Positions 1-4,863 of a stretch of 5,166 bases of DNA are shown in pieces. A program made the position numbers and the translations under genes. Origin of the DNA: CAYTQK01 sp964439745 (GTDB taxonomy: Bacteria; Desulfobacterota; Desulfobacteria; Desulfobacterales; Desulfosudaceae); NCBI GenBank assembly GCA_964439745.1, contig CAYTQK010000231.1, positions 1-5,166 on the forward strand, given 5' to 3'. The notes below the pieces were generated by a model. That model searched no databases and was not told where the DNA came from. It worked only from the letters and a program-made list of their open reading frames with translations. Position 1 is the stretch's first letter. Every line of letters begins with the position of its first letter.

Positions 1-263
1 CCCTGGAGCTGGTCTTTATCGACGGCGGGCACGCCTTTGAAACCGCTTACACCGATTATGCCTGCTGGGCCGGTCACCTCCAGCCGGACGGGCTGCTGCT
101 GATCCACGATATTTTTGAAAATCCGGAAGACGGGGGACAGGCGCCCTACCAGGTCTACCAGCTGGCCCTGGCTTCGGGGCTGTTCGTCTTTCATTCCCGC
201 GTCAAAACCCTGGGCGTGCTGCGCCGCGTTCGCGGCGGCCGGGACGCGCCGCCGACGATCTGA
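1..263 (+). CDS. Class I SAM-dependent methyltransferase, C-terminal part (5' end outside window)
   Basis: The reading frame begins at base 3 and is open to a TGA at 261-263, giving the last 86 residues of a protein whose start lies outside the window. The fragment opens with LELVFIDGGHAFETAYTDY, the 'FIDGxH-[ST/F]-Y..D' strand-loop seen in the Methyltransf_24 group of Rossmann-fold SAM methyltransferases. Next comes a W..HL.PDGLLLIHDIF segment, matching the family's 'L.PGG....HD' strand. It ends with a VKTLGVLRRV strand, typical of the C-terminal end of these enzymes. The SAM-binding glycine motif would lie upstream of the window. The acceptor cannot be read from this part. The gene sits 2 nt before galE, so a role in sugar or polysaccharide modification is a reasonable inference. 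The family call is fairly firm; the substrate is unknown. Confidence 0.72.
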   Translation, partial: LELVFIDGGHAFETAYTDYACWAGHLQPDGLLLIHDIFENPEDGGQAPYQVYQLALASGLFVFHSRVKTLGVLRRVRGGRDAPPTI

Positions 264-265
264 CC

Positions 266-1282
266 ATGAAAAAAATTCTTCTCACCGGCGGGGCCGGCTA
301 TATCGGCAGTCATACCTGTGTCTGCCTGCTGGAACAGGGCTACGATCTTGTGGTGATCGACAATCTTGGCAACAGCAGCCGGGCCGCCCTGGATCGGGTG
401 GAAAAGATCACCGGTCGCTCGGTGACCTTCCGGCCGACGGACATCCGGGACCGGGCCGGGCTGGACGCCTTGCTGGCTGAATTTCAGCCGGAAGCCGTCA
501 TCCATTTTGCCGGGCTGAAAGCCGTGGCCGAATCGGCCGCCATTCCCCTGGCGTATTACGAATGCAACGTGGGCGGAGCCGTTACCTTGTTTGCGGCCAT
601 GGCCGCGGCCGGGGTACGCAATATTGTCTTCAGCTCCTCGGCCACGGTGTACGGCGACCCGGCCACGGTGCCCATCACGGAATCATTCCCGGTTCAGCCG
701 ACCAACCCCTACGGCCGCACCAAGCTTATCGTCGAGCAGATTCTGGGGGATCTGTACCGGGCCGATCCCGGCTGGCGCATCATCCTATTGCGCTACTTCA
801 ACCCGGTGGGCGCCCACCCCAGCGGCCTGATCGGCGAAGACCCCCGCGGCATTCCCAACAACCTGGTCCCCTTCATCGCCCAGGTAGCCGCGGGCCGGCA
901 GGAAAAAGTGCATGTTTTTGGAAATGATTATGACACCCCGGACGGCACCGGCGTGCGGGACTATATCCATATAATGGACCTGGCCCGGGGCCATCTGCAC
1001 GCCCTGGCGAAATTGGACGGCAATCCCGGCCTGACCGTCTACAACCTGGGAACTGGACAGGGATACTCGGTGTTGGAGATGATCCGGGCCTTTGAAACCG
1101 CCTGCGGCAGGAAAATCCCCTACGTTTTTTCGGACAGGCGTCCCGGCGACATTGCCGCGTGTTTTGCCGATCCCGCGCGGGCGGCCGAAGAACTGGGCTG
1201 GAAAGCCGAACTGGATCTGGCCGCCATGGCCGCGGACACCTGGCGCTGGCAAGCGGCCAATCCCGACGGCTATCCGGAATAA
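266..1282 (+). CDS. galE: UDP-glucose 4-epimerase GalE
   Basis: This is a 338-residue cytosolic short-chain dehydrogenase/reductase-type epimerase that interconverts UDP-glucose and UDP-galactose through a tightly bound NAD+. Length equals that of E. coli GalE, and the C-terminal region aligns with it without gaps. The NAD-binding GGAGYIGSHT lies at residues 8-17, the D32-N33 ribose-binding pair follows, HFAGLKAV is at 80-87, and the catalytic SSSATVYG (123-130) is followed by Y149-x3-K153. RYFNPVGAHPSG, a GVRDYIHIMDLA stretch and the terminal GYP also fit the family. Position 299 is cysteine where E. coli has tyrosine (see findings). ATG 266 has no obvious Shine-Dalgarno and lies 2 nt after the methyltransferase stop, so translation is probably coupled to it. 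The neighbouring methyltransferase suggests supply of UDP-galactose, or possibly UDP-GalNAc, for surface glycans. Identity is very secure; the exact substrate range is inferred. Confidence 0.97.
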   Translation: MKKILLTGGAGYIGSHTCVCLLEQGYDLVVIDNLGNSSRAALDRVEKITGRSVTFRPTDIRDRAGLDALLAEFQPEAVIHFAGLKAVAESAAIPLAYYECNVGGAVTLFAAMAAAGVRNIVFSSSATVYGDPATVPITESFPVQPTNPYGRTKLIVEQILGDLYRADPGWRIILLRYFNPVGAHPSGLIGEDPRGIPNNLVPFIAQVAAGRQEKVHVFGNDYDTPDGTGVRDYIHIMDLARGHLHALAKLDGNPGLTVYNLGTGQGYSVLEMIRAFETACGRKIPYVFSDRRPGDIAACFADPARAAEELGWKAELDLAAMAADTWRWQAANPDGYPE

Positions 1283-1310
1283 GCGGGACGGCTGTTAACA
1301 AAGATTCCGG
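1274..1310 (+). repeat. Inverted repeat spanning the galE stop codon
   Basis: CCGGAAT (1274-1280) is repeated inverted as ATTCCGG (1304-1310), separated by 23 nt that contain the galE stop and a GTTAAC palindrome. No T-tract follows, so it is not a canonical rho-independent terminator. It may be a weak mRNA 3'-end stem or chance. Confidence 0.3.
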
Positions 1311-1312
1311 CC

Positions 1313-1510
1313 TCAGAAAATCTGTTTGGCAAACCGGCCCAGGGGCATCTCTGCGGCCAGCGAAATCATCTGCGCCGCTGTTTCGACCGGCTCTGCTTCC
1401 ACGACCACGATGGTCTGCTCCTGCACCGAACCGCTCACCCGGCCGCTGGCATCGGGTTTGTCCAGCTCCAGAAAGGACCGGTGACCGTAAAAGACTGGGG
1501 CGGCTTGAAA
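1313..1510 (-). pseudogene. Possible C-terminal fragment of an unidentified gene
   Basis: On the - strand an open stretch reads from about 1507 down to a TGA at 1313-1315 (64 residues). It contains PVFYGHRSFLELDKPDASG, then SVQEQTIVVVEAEPVET, and ends in GRFAKQIF. Third codon positions are mostly G or C, as in the real genes here, and the composition looks like a genuine alpha/beta protein tail, unlike the low-complexity Pro/Arg/Ser translations of the opposite strand. There is no plausible start codon or ribosome binding site; the frame runs into a run of T codons (complement of the A-tract at 1512-1520) and an in-frame stop at 1559-1561. I do not recognise the family. If real, it is the 3' end of a gene whose 5' part has been lost. 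It could also be a chance open frame. Confidence 0.3.
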
Positions 1511-1521
1511 GAAAAAAAAAC

Positions 1522-1665
1522 CGGGGGATACTGGCCGGCCTGGTCTATACCTATCTGGTCATCCGGCAAAAAAAATGCCTCCGCGGCTGCGTCCTGGCCC
1601 ATGGCGTCACCAACCTGGGGCTGGGCCTGTATGTCATGGCCACCGACAGCTGGCACTTCTGGTAG
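1522..1665 (+). pseudogene. CPBP-family intramembrane protease (CAAX-protease-like), C-terminal remnant
   Basis: The frame ending at TAG 1663-1665 encodes ILAGLVYTYLVIRQKK, then LRGCVLAHGVTNLGLGLYV and a WHFW end. This matches the last two helices of CPBP (Abi/CAAX-like) glutamic intramembrane proteases: the 'LAG...Y..L..R' helix, then the 'AH..TN' helix carrying the conserved His and Asn. The ending 'LGLYVMAT..W.FW' most resembles the subfamily seen with exosortase/PEP-CTERM systems; this is family memory, not a search result. A complete protein would need roughly 200 or more residues upstream. Instead, upstream of about 1522 the frame turns into Arg/Lys/Pro-rich non-membrane sequence with no EExxxR motif and no usable start. 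The gene is therefore truncated at its 5' end and cannot be active. The identity of the fragment is fairly sure. Confidence 0.68.
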
Positions 1666-1724
1666 CGCACCCGGGAATGGTCCCTCGCCACGGTCAAGAT
1701 CCGGCGCCATCTGCCGGTCGGTGA

Positions 1725-2582
1725 TTATTTCTTTTTCTGCCGGTCTGCCAGCTCTTCCATCTCGTACTGCTCCTGGCGCAGGGTCAAATCCAGGTTTGAA
1801 ATCAGGCCGCCGTGCTCTTGGGCTTCGGTATCCGCCTTGAGCGCGGCGTGCATATCCCGGGAGGCCTGCAGATCGGCCACGGCCTTGTCCAAAACGGCGG
1901 TAAAGGAATCCCGCAGGTCCATGGCGCCGGATGTAAAATCCGGGGCGATCCCGTTTTCCGCAACCTCCTCGGCGCTATGGGCCAGCTGCTTCATCTTGGT
2001 CATGGAAAAGTCCATGCGCTGCCAGGCGTCCACCCCCTCCGCCTGAAAAACCCAGGCGTCACGCAGGGTCTGCAGCATCTGCTGGTACTTGACGGCCACG
2101 CTTTCTTGCAGCTTCTTCACCAGGGATTCGCTCAACTCGTTCTTTTCGCCGGGCAGACCGGCCGCTTCTTCCGGCGAAAGCTTGTCGATCATCTTTTGGA
2201 ATTTTTCGGCGTGCATCTCCGATTCCCAGGCTTCCCGCAGCAATACCCGCTTGATATGGGGATCGTCAACCATTTCGGCTTCTTTTTCATAATGGGGGAC
2301 CAGGTTTTTTTCATAGGCCACGTAGGATTTGAAAATGCTTTCCCGGCTGCTGGGATCATGGGGATAGTCGGCCGGGGTCATGTTCGGTTCGCCGCCGTGC
2401 GCACCGATGATCATGCCCAGCCAGTGCATGTGCCACATCTCTTCCCGGGCACGGGACAGCAGCTTGGCGCCGATGGGCGTATCCTCACCCTCCAGGTAGC
2501 TGTGAATCAGGTACCGCAGAATGGCGGCATGCTCGTCCGCCAGGTCCTTGTTCAACATTTGCAGCAATTGCGGGATATCCAT
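1725..2582 (-). CDS. Two-part ferritin-like domain protein
   Basis: A 285-residue, helix-rich cytosolic protein without signal peptide. The first ~150 residues form a ferritin-like four-helix bundle. Helix A has DLADEHAAILRYLIHSYLEG (E17 as ligand), helix B has EEMWHMHWLG with an E48-x2-H51 pair, helix C carries E91 and H97, and helix D has WESEMHAEKF (E120, E122, H124). The fourth-helix ExxH is shifted, with Ser where Glu is usual. Such bundles hold a di-iron or di-manganese centre for iron oxidation/storage or peroxide handling; which applies here cannot be told. Residues ~155-285 are a second long-helical half without obvious E/H ligands, ending in QKKK. This is much longer than a single-bundle bacterioferritin (~160). 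The start is ATG 2582: AAGGA lies 8 nt upstream, whereas upstream ATG 2591 and GTG 2600 have no site. It diverges from the metal-import operon to its right. Confidence 0.85.
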   Translation of the reverse strand: MDIPQLLQMLNKDLADEHAAILRYLIHSYLEGEDTPIGAKLLSRAREEMWHMHWLGMIIGAHGGEPNMTPADYPHDPSSRESIFKSYVAYEKNLVPHYEKEAEMVDDPHIKRVLLREAWESEMHAEKFQKMIDKLSPEEAAGLPGEKNELSESLVKKLQESVAVKYQQMLQTLRDAWVFQAEGVDAWQRMDFSMTKMKQLAHSAEEVAENGIAPDFTSGAMDLRDSFTAVLDKAVADLQASRDMHAALKADTEAQEHGGLISNLDLTLRQEQYEMEELADRQKKK

Positions 2583-2590
2583 GGTTGTCA

Positions 2591-2595
2591 TCCTT
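2591..2595 (-). promoter_or_regulatory. Ribosome binding site of the ferritin-like gene
   Basis: AAGGA on the - strand, 8 nt before ATG 2582. It overlaps the in-frame ATG at 2591, so it selects the 2582 start rather than the upstream ATG 2591 or GTG 2600. Confidence 0.7.
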
Positions 2596-2629
2596 TGCAC
2601 TTGGGGTTGTTGGTATTTTCCGGGAGCGC

Positions 2630-2660
2630 TGCTGCCGGCCGGATTACCGACCAGGCAGCA
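2630..2660 (-). promoter_or_regulatory. Large hairpin in the ferritin-like gene 5' leader
   Basis: TGCTGCC (2630-2636) pairs with GGCAGCA (2654-2660). The stem continues inward with GG/CC and CGG/CCG pairs, one C-A mismatch and one bulged A, closing on an ATTA tetraloop (2643-2646). It lies within the predicted ~90-nt leader of the leftward transcript and ends about 48 nt before the start codon. No T-tract follows, so it is not a terminator. It could stabilise the mRNA or bind a regulator; the role is unknown. Confidence 0.5.
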
Positions 2661-2677
2661 ACTCCTGCTTATCTTTT

Positions 2678-2706
2678 TTCATAGCAATGCCCGCCGGATG
2701 TGTCAA
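2678..2706 (-). promoter_or_regulatory. Sigma70-type promoter for the ferritin-like gene
   Basis: On the - strand a perfect -35 TTGACA (2706-2701) is followed by exactly 17 nt and then a -10 TATGAA (2683-2678; 4 of 6 consensus). Transcription would begin near 2671, giving a leader of about 90 nt. Its position upstream of the only leftward gene supports it. Confidence 0.65.
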
Positions 2707-2728
2707 TATTCCGCGGCCAAGAAGGGAC

Positions 2729-2757
2729 TTGACAAACAGTGCCCGGGAATTTATTGT
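2729..2757 (+). promoter_or_regulatory. Sigma70-type promoter for the rightward leader and fmdE-like operon
   Basis: A perfect -35 TTGACA (2729-2734), a 17-nt spacer and a -10 TATTGT (2752-2757; 4 of 6 consensus). The start would be near 2764. The two divergent -35 boxes are only 22 bp apart (2707-2728), with a CCGCGG palindrome at 2711-2716 between them, so one regulator could act on both directions. Confidence 0.65.
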
Positions 2758-2768
2758 AAATAAATAAT

Positions 2769-2784
2769 GGCAATCGAAATTGCC
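2769..2784 (+). repeat. Perfect 5' hairpin of the leader RNA
   Basis: GGCAAT (2769-2774) and ATTGCC (2779-2784) form a 6-bp stem closed by a CGAA tetraloop, about 5 nt from the predicted transcript start. Such 5' stems often protect RNA; as DNA it could instead be an operator just downstream of the promoter. Confidence 0.5.
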
Positions 2785-2824
2785 GCGGCAGCACAGATCG
2801 AAGAAACGAAAATATTATACAATC

Positions 2825-2881
2825 AAGCCGGGAAGGCTTTCCCCGTCCGGAAAGGACAGGCGGCATTCCCGGCTTTTTTTT
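2825..2881 (+). terminator. Rho-independent terminator/attenuator ahead of the fmdE-like gene
   Basis: AAGCCGGGAA (2825-2834) and TTCCCGGCTT (2866-2875) form a perfect 10-bp stem followed by an uninterrupted run of eight T (2874-2881). Nested inside is a second perfect stem, CTTTCC (2837-2842) with GGAAAG (2849-2854). The left arm can instead fold locally, AAGCC with GGCTT (2835-2839) or GGGAA with TTCCC (2839-2843), which would break the terminator. It lies about 90 nt before the first gene of the operon, so it either ends a small RNA or conditionally stops the operon transcript. Confidence 0.85.
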
Positions 2882-2882
2882 G

Positions 2883-2904
2883 CCTCCCGGCCGGCGGCCG
2901 GAGG
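2883..2904 (+). repeat. GC-rich hairpin just after the terminator
   Basis: CCTCC (2883-2887) pairs with GGAGG (2900-2904) and GGCC (2889-2892) with GGCC (2896-2899), with one bulged C and a GGC loop. It would form only in transcripts that pass the terminator. The GGAGG is not followed by a start codon at a usable distance, so it is not a ribosome binding site for a visible gene. Confidence 0.5.
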
Positions 2905-2930
2905 TTCAGCCCGTCAGGCCGGCGAAAAAA

Positions 2931-2951
2931 AATAAACCGACCAATAAACCG
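2931..2951 (+). repeat. Tandem AATAAACCG repeat upstream of the fmdE-like gene
   Basis: AATAAACCG occurs at 2931-2939 and again at 2943-2951, a 12-nt period. The second copy runs into the palindrome AACCGGTT (2947-2954). It sits just before the ribosome binding site and could be a protein-binding site on DNA or RNA; it may also be chance. Confidence 0.35.
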
Positions 2952-2958
2952 GTTAAAT

Positions 2959-2962
2959 GGAG
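2959..2962 (+). promoter_or_regulatory. Ribosome binding site of the fmdE-like gene
   Basis: GGAG with a 6-nt spacer to ATG 2969. It overlaps the in-frame ATG at 2957, which has no site of its own, so it fixes the start at 2969. Confidence 0.75.
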
Positions 2963-2968
2963 CGCACC

Positions 2969-3583
2969 ATGACCGCACCGGACGTTGTCAACAGCAGAAC
3001 CTTTCAAAAATGCCTGGACTTTCACGGCCACCTCTGCCCCGGCCTGTCTCTGGGCTACCAGGCCTGCCGGGCCGGGCTGGAAGCCTTGCGATCAGGCCCC
3101 TCGGAGGACGAGGAGCTGGTGGCCGTCGTGGAGAGCAACGCCTGCAGCGCCGACGCCGTCCAGGTCATGACCGGCTGCACCTTCGGCAAGGGCAACCTGG
3201 TCTTTCGCGACTACGGCAAGATAGTCTTCACCTTTCTCAGCCGCCAGACCGGCCGGGGGGTGCGGGTGTCATTACGGCCCGAGGTCTTTCCCGCGGACGA
3301 AGAACACCTGGCCCTGCTGAGAAAAGTGCAGACCGGCGCGGCCACGGCGGAAGAACAGGAACGATTCGCCGACCGTCACCGGGAACGCAGCCATGAACTG
3401 CTGGCCAGATCTCCCGAAGAGCTGTTCACGATCTCGCCGGCCGTCTGTGACCCGCCCGAAAAGGCCCGGGTGGATCCGTCCCTGCCCTGCCAATGCTGCG
3501 GCGAGCCGACCATGAAAAGCAAACTCATCGAAAGCGCCGAAGGCCTTATCTGCCTGGCCTGCCGGGAGGAAAATCAGGCCTGA
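2969..3583 (+). CDS. FmdE-family protein with C-terminal zinc-finger-like domain
   Basis: A 204-residue cytosolic protein. Residues ~11-140 are the FmdE domain, named after subunit E of methanogen formylmethanofuran dehydrogenase. Signature motifs are CLDFHGHLCPGLSLGYQ (C15, H19, H21, C23), E55-SNACSADAVQ (C59, D62) and TGCTFGKGNL (C70, K74), the Cys/His set thought to bind metal. The C-terminus has C174-QCC-177 and C195-x2-C198, a treble-clef/TraR-like zinc ribbon seen in many FmdE proteins. No formylmethanofuran dehydrogenase subunit is nearby, so the name is a family label only. The role of stand-alone FmdE proteins is not established; placement as the first gene before a HemV/FecB-type importer suggests handling or sensing of the imported metal (inference). 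The stop is 38 nt before the next gene and both are on one strand, so they are probably co-transcribed, subject to the upstream attenuator. Family assignment is secure. Confidence 0.9.
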   Translation: MTAPDVVNSRTFQKCLDFHGHLCPGLSLGYQACRAGLEALRSGPSEDEELVAVVESNACSADAVQVMTGCTFGKGNLVFRDYGKIVFTFLSRQTGRGVRVSLRPEVFPADEEHLALLRKVQTGAATAEEQERFADRHRERSHELLARSPEELFTISPAVCDPPEKARVDPSLPCQCCGEPTMKSKLIESAEGLICLACREENQA

Positions 3584-3609
3584 TTCGCTTTTCGACCGAA
3601 TCCTGTAAC

Positions 3610-3614
3610 AGGAG
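3610..3614 (+). promoter_or_regulatory. Ribosome binding site of the substrate-binding protein gene
   Basis: AGGAG with a 7-nt spacer to ATG 3622. It argues against the longer in-frame reading that begins inside the preceding gene at 3493. Confidence 0.75.
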
Positions 3615-3621
3615 ATTATCA

Positions 3622-4863
3622 ATGTGTGAAATCAAAACATGGCCCACCTTCGACATTGAAACCGCTGCCGATAAGACCGTGACCGTGTCAGCCGGAAAAA
3701 ATGCGGCGGATCACCCGGCTGGTGCCGGCCGTGCCGGCCTTGTGCTGCTGATGGTACTCGTTGTTGCCGTCGGCATTATCGGTTTTGCCGGCCCGGGCCG
3801 ATGCCAGGAGACCCGCACCATCACGGACATGATGAACCGGCAGGTAACCATTCCCGACCAGGTGGACCGGGTCATCTGCTCCGGTTCCGGATGTCTGCGC
3901 CTGCTGGTCTACCTGCGGGCGCACGACTGCGTCGTGGGCGTGGACAGTGCCGAAAAAGGCGGGCTCCCCTTTGCCGCGGACGCCCGGCCCTACGCCGTGG
4001 CCAACCCGGAGTTATCAATCCCGCCCCTGTTCGGGGAGTTCCGCGGCCATGACAGTCCCGAACTGATTGCCGCGCTGGAGCCGCAGCCCCAGGTAATCCT
4101 GAAAACCTATGCGGCCCGTGACGGGGGCGTGGAAGAGCTGGCGGAAAAAACCGGTCTGCCGGTCATCGCCCTGGGCTACGGCGACCTCACCCGGAAGCGG
4201 GAGGAACTGAACCGGACCCTGCGGACCATGGGACGGGTGCTGCACACAGAAGACCGGGCCGAGGCGGTGATCGCTTTCTTCGACGAGATGGAGGACGACC
4301 TGCGCCGGCGATCCGCCGGCGTGGCCGCGGGCAAACGCCCCACCACCTATATCGGCGGCCTGGCCCAGCGGGGCGGCCACGGTTTTGCCTCCACCGAACC
4401 CGGGTATGAACCGTTTGTCTTCCTGGCTGCCAAGAACGTGGCCGGTACCCTGACCAAAAACGGCCAGCCCCTGGACCATGCCATGGTTTCCAAGGAGCAG
4501 TTGATGATGTGGAACCCGGACGTCATTTTTCTGGATATCGCCACCACCCGCCTGCAATCCGGGGCCAACGGCCTGGAAGAGCTGCAAAGCGATCCCGCCT
4601 ACCAGGCGCTGGACGCAGTCCGGGCCGGCCGGGTCTTCGGAGTCTTCCCCTACAACTATTACACCCAGAATTTCGGCTCGGTCTTTGCCAACGCCTATTT
4701 CATCGGCACGGTGCTGTATCCCGAGGCCTTTGCCGACATTGATCCCCGGGACAAAGCGGAAGAGATTTCCGCGTTCTTGAACGGCGGCCCGGCCTTTGCC
4801 CAAATCAACGAAAATTTTGACATGCTGGGGTTTACGCGCATTCCCCTGGAAGAAGGCCGCTGA
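3622..4863 (+). CDS. HemV/FecB-type ABC transporter periplasmic substrate-binding protein
   Basis: A 413-residue periplasmic binding protein of the iron/heme/cobalamin (class III, PeriplasmicBP_2) type, delivering its ligand to a FecCD-type permease. A single hydrophobic segment (residues 40-57) acts as signal peptide or anchor; no lipobox precedes C61, so it is not an evident lipoprotein. The mature part begins with TITDMMNRQVTIP (66-78), then VDRVICSGSGCLRLLVYL (81-98), the N-lobe. A long linking helix (about 208-230) is followed by the C-lobe with YIGGLAQRGGHGFASTEPGY (243-262), the WNPDVIFLD strand, and FGVFPYNYY (339-347) with a YPEAFADIDP stretch. This pattern is that of the HemV-2 subgroup annotated for iron complexes; the true ligand cannot be read and could be another metal chelate. 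The 39-residue stretch before the hydrophobic segment is unusually long (see findings). The stop overlaps the permease start. Confidence 0.9.
   Translation: MCEIKTWPTFDIETAADKTVTVSAGKNAADHPAGAGRAGLVLLMVLVVAVGIIGFAGPGRCQETRTITDMMNRQVTIPDQVDRVICSGSGCLRLLVYLRAHDCVVGVDSAEKGGLPFAADARPYAVANPELSIPPLFGEFRGHDSPELIAALEPQPQVILKTYAARDGGVEELAEKTGLPVIALGYGDLTRKREELNRTLRTMGRVLHTEDRAEAVIAFFDEMEDDLRRRSAGVAAGKRPTTYIGGLAQRGGHGFASTEPGYEPFVFLAAKNVAGTLTKNGQPLDHAMVSKEQLMMWNPDVIFLDIATTRLQSGANGLEELQSDPAYQALDAVRAGRVFGVFPYNYYTQNFGSVFANAYFIGTVLYPEAFADIDPRDKAEEISAFLNGGPAFAQINENFDMLGFTRIPLEEGR

Larger units (their letters stand above)
2764..2881 (+). ncRNA. Putative terminated leader RNA or small RNA
   Basis: A good promoter starts transcription near 2764 and a strong intrinsic terminator ends it at about 2881, giving a roughly 118-nt RNA with no convincing ORF. 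Its 5' end is a hairpin (2769-2784), followed by a palindrome TGCCGCGGCA (2781-2790), an A-rich linker (about 2791-2824), and the compound terminator. TGCCGC (2781-2786) can also pair at long range with GCGGCA (2860-2865), just before the terminator's right arm. It may be an independent small RNA or the terminated form of an attenuated operon leader. I recognise no known riboswitch class in it. Confidence 0.45.

Noticed and set aside
1159..1521. The upstream part of the + strand frame that ends in the CPBP tail
   Set aside because: It overlaps the galE end out of frame and then gives Pro/Arg/Ser-rich, non-membrane sequence, so it is not the N-terminal part of the protease.
1701..1736. Possible terminator between the protease remnant and the ferritin-like gene (CCGGC/GCCGG stem with T-rich sequence after it)
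   Set aside because: The stem is only 5 bp with a 7-nt loop and the T-rich stretch is interrupted and about 7 nt or more away.
1812..2684. A 290-codon + strand open frame opposite the ferritin-like gene
   Set aside because: It is antisense to a clear ferritin-like coding region, has no family motifs and no ribosome binding site; long antisense frames are common in GC-rich DNA.
2583..2968. Fur box, cobalamin riboswitch or molybdenum-cofactor riboswitch
   Set aside because: I looked for a GATAATGAT-type Fur dyad and for a cobalamin B12-box-like core and saw neither. A Moco-type fold could not be recognised by eye, though this is not a substitute for a covariance search.
2767..3396. A 209-codon + strand frame starting in the leader and overlapping the fmdE-like gene
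   Set aside because: It runs through the terminator and then reads the fmdE-like gene out of frame as Arg/Pro/Gly-rich sequence. No ribosome site precedes ATG 2767.
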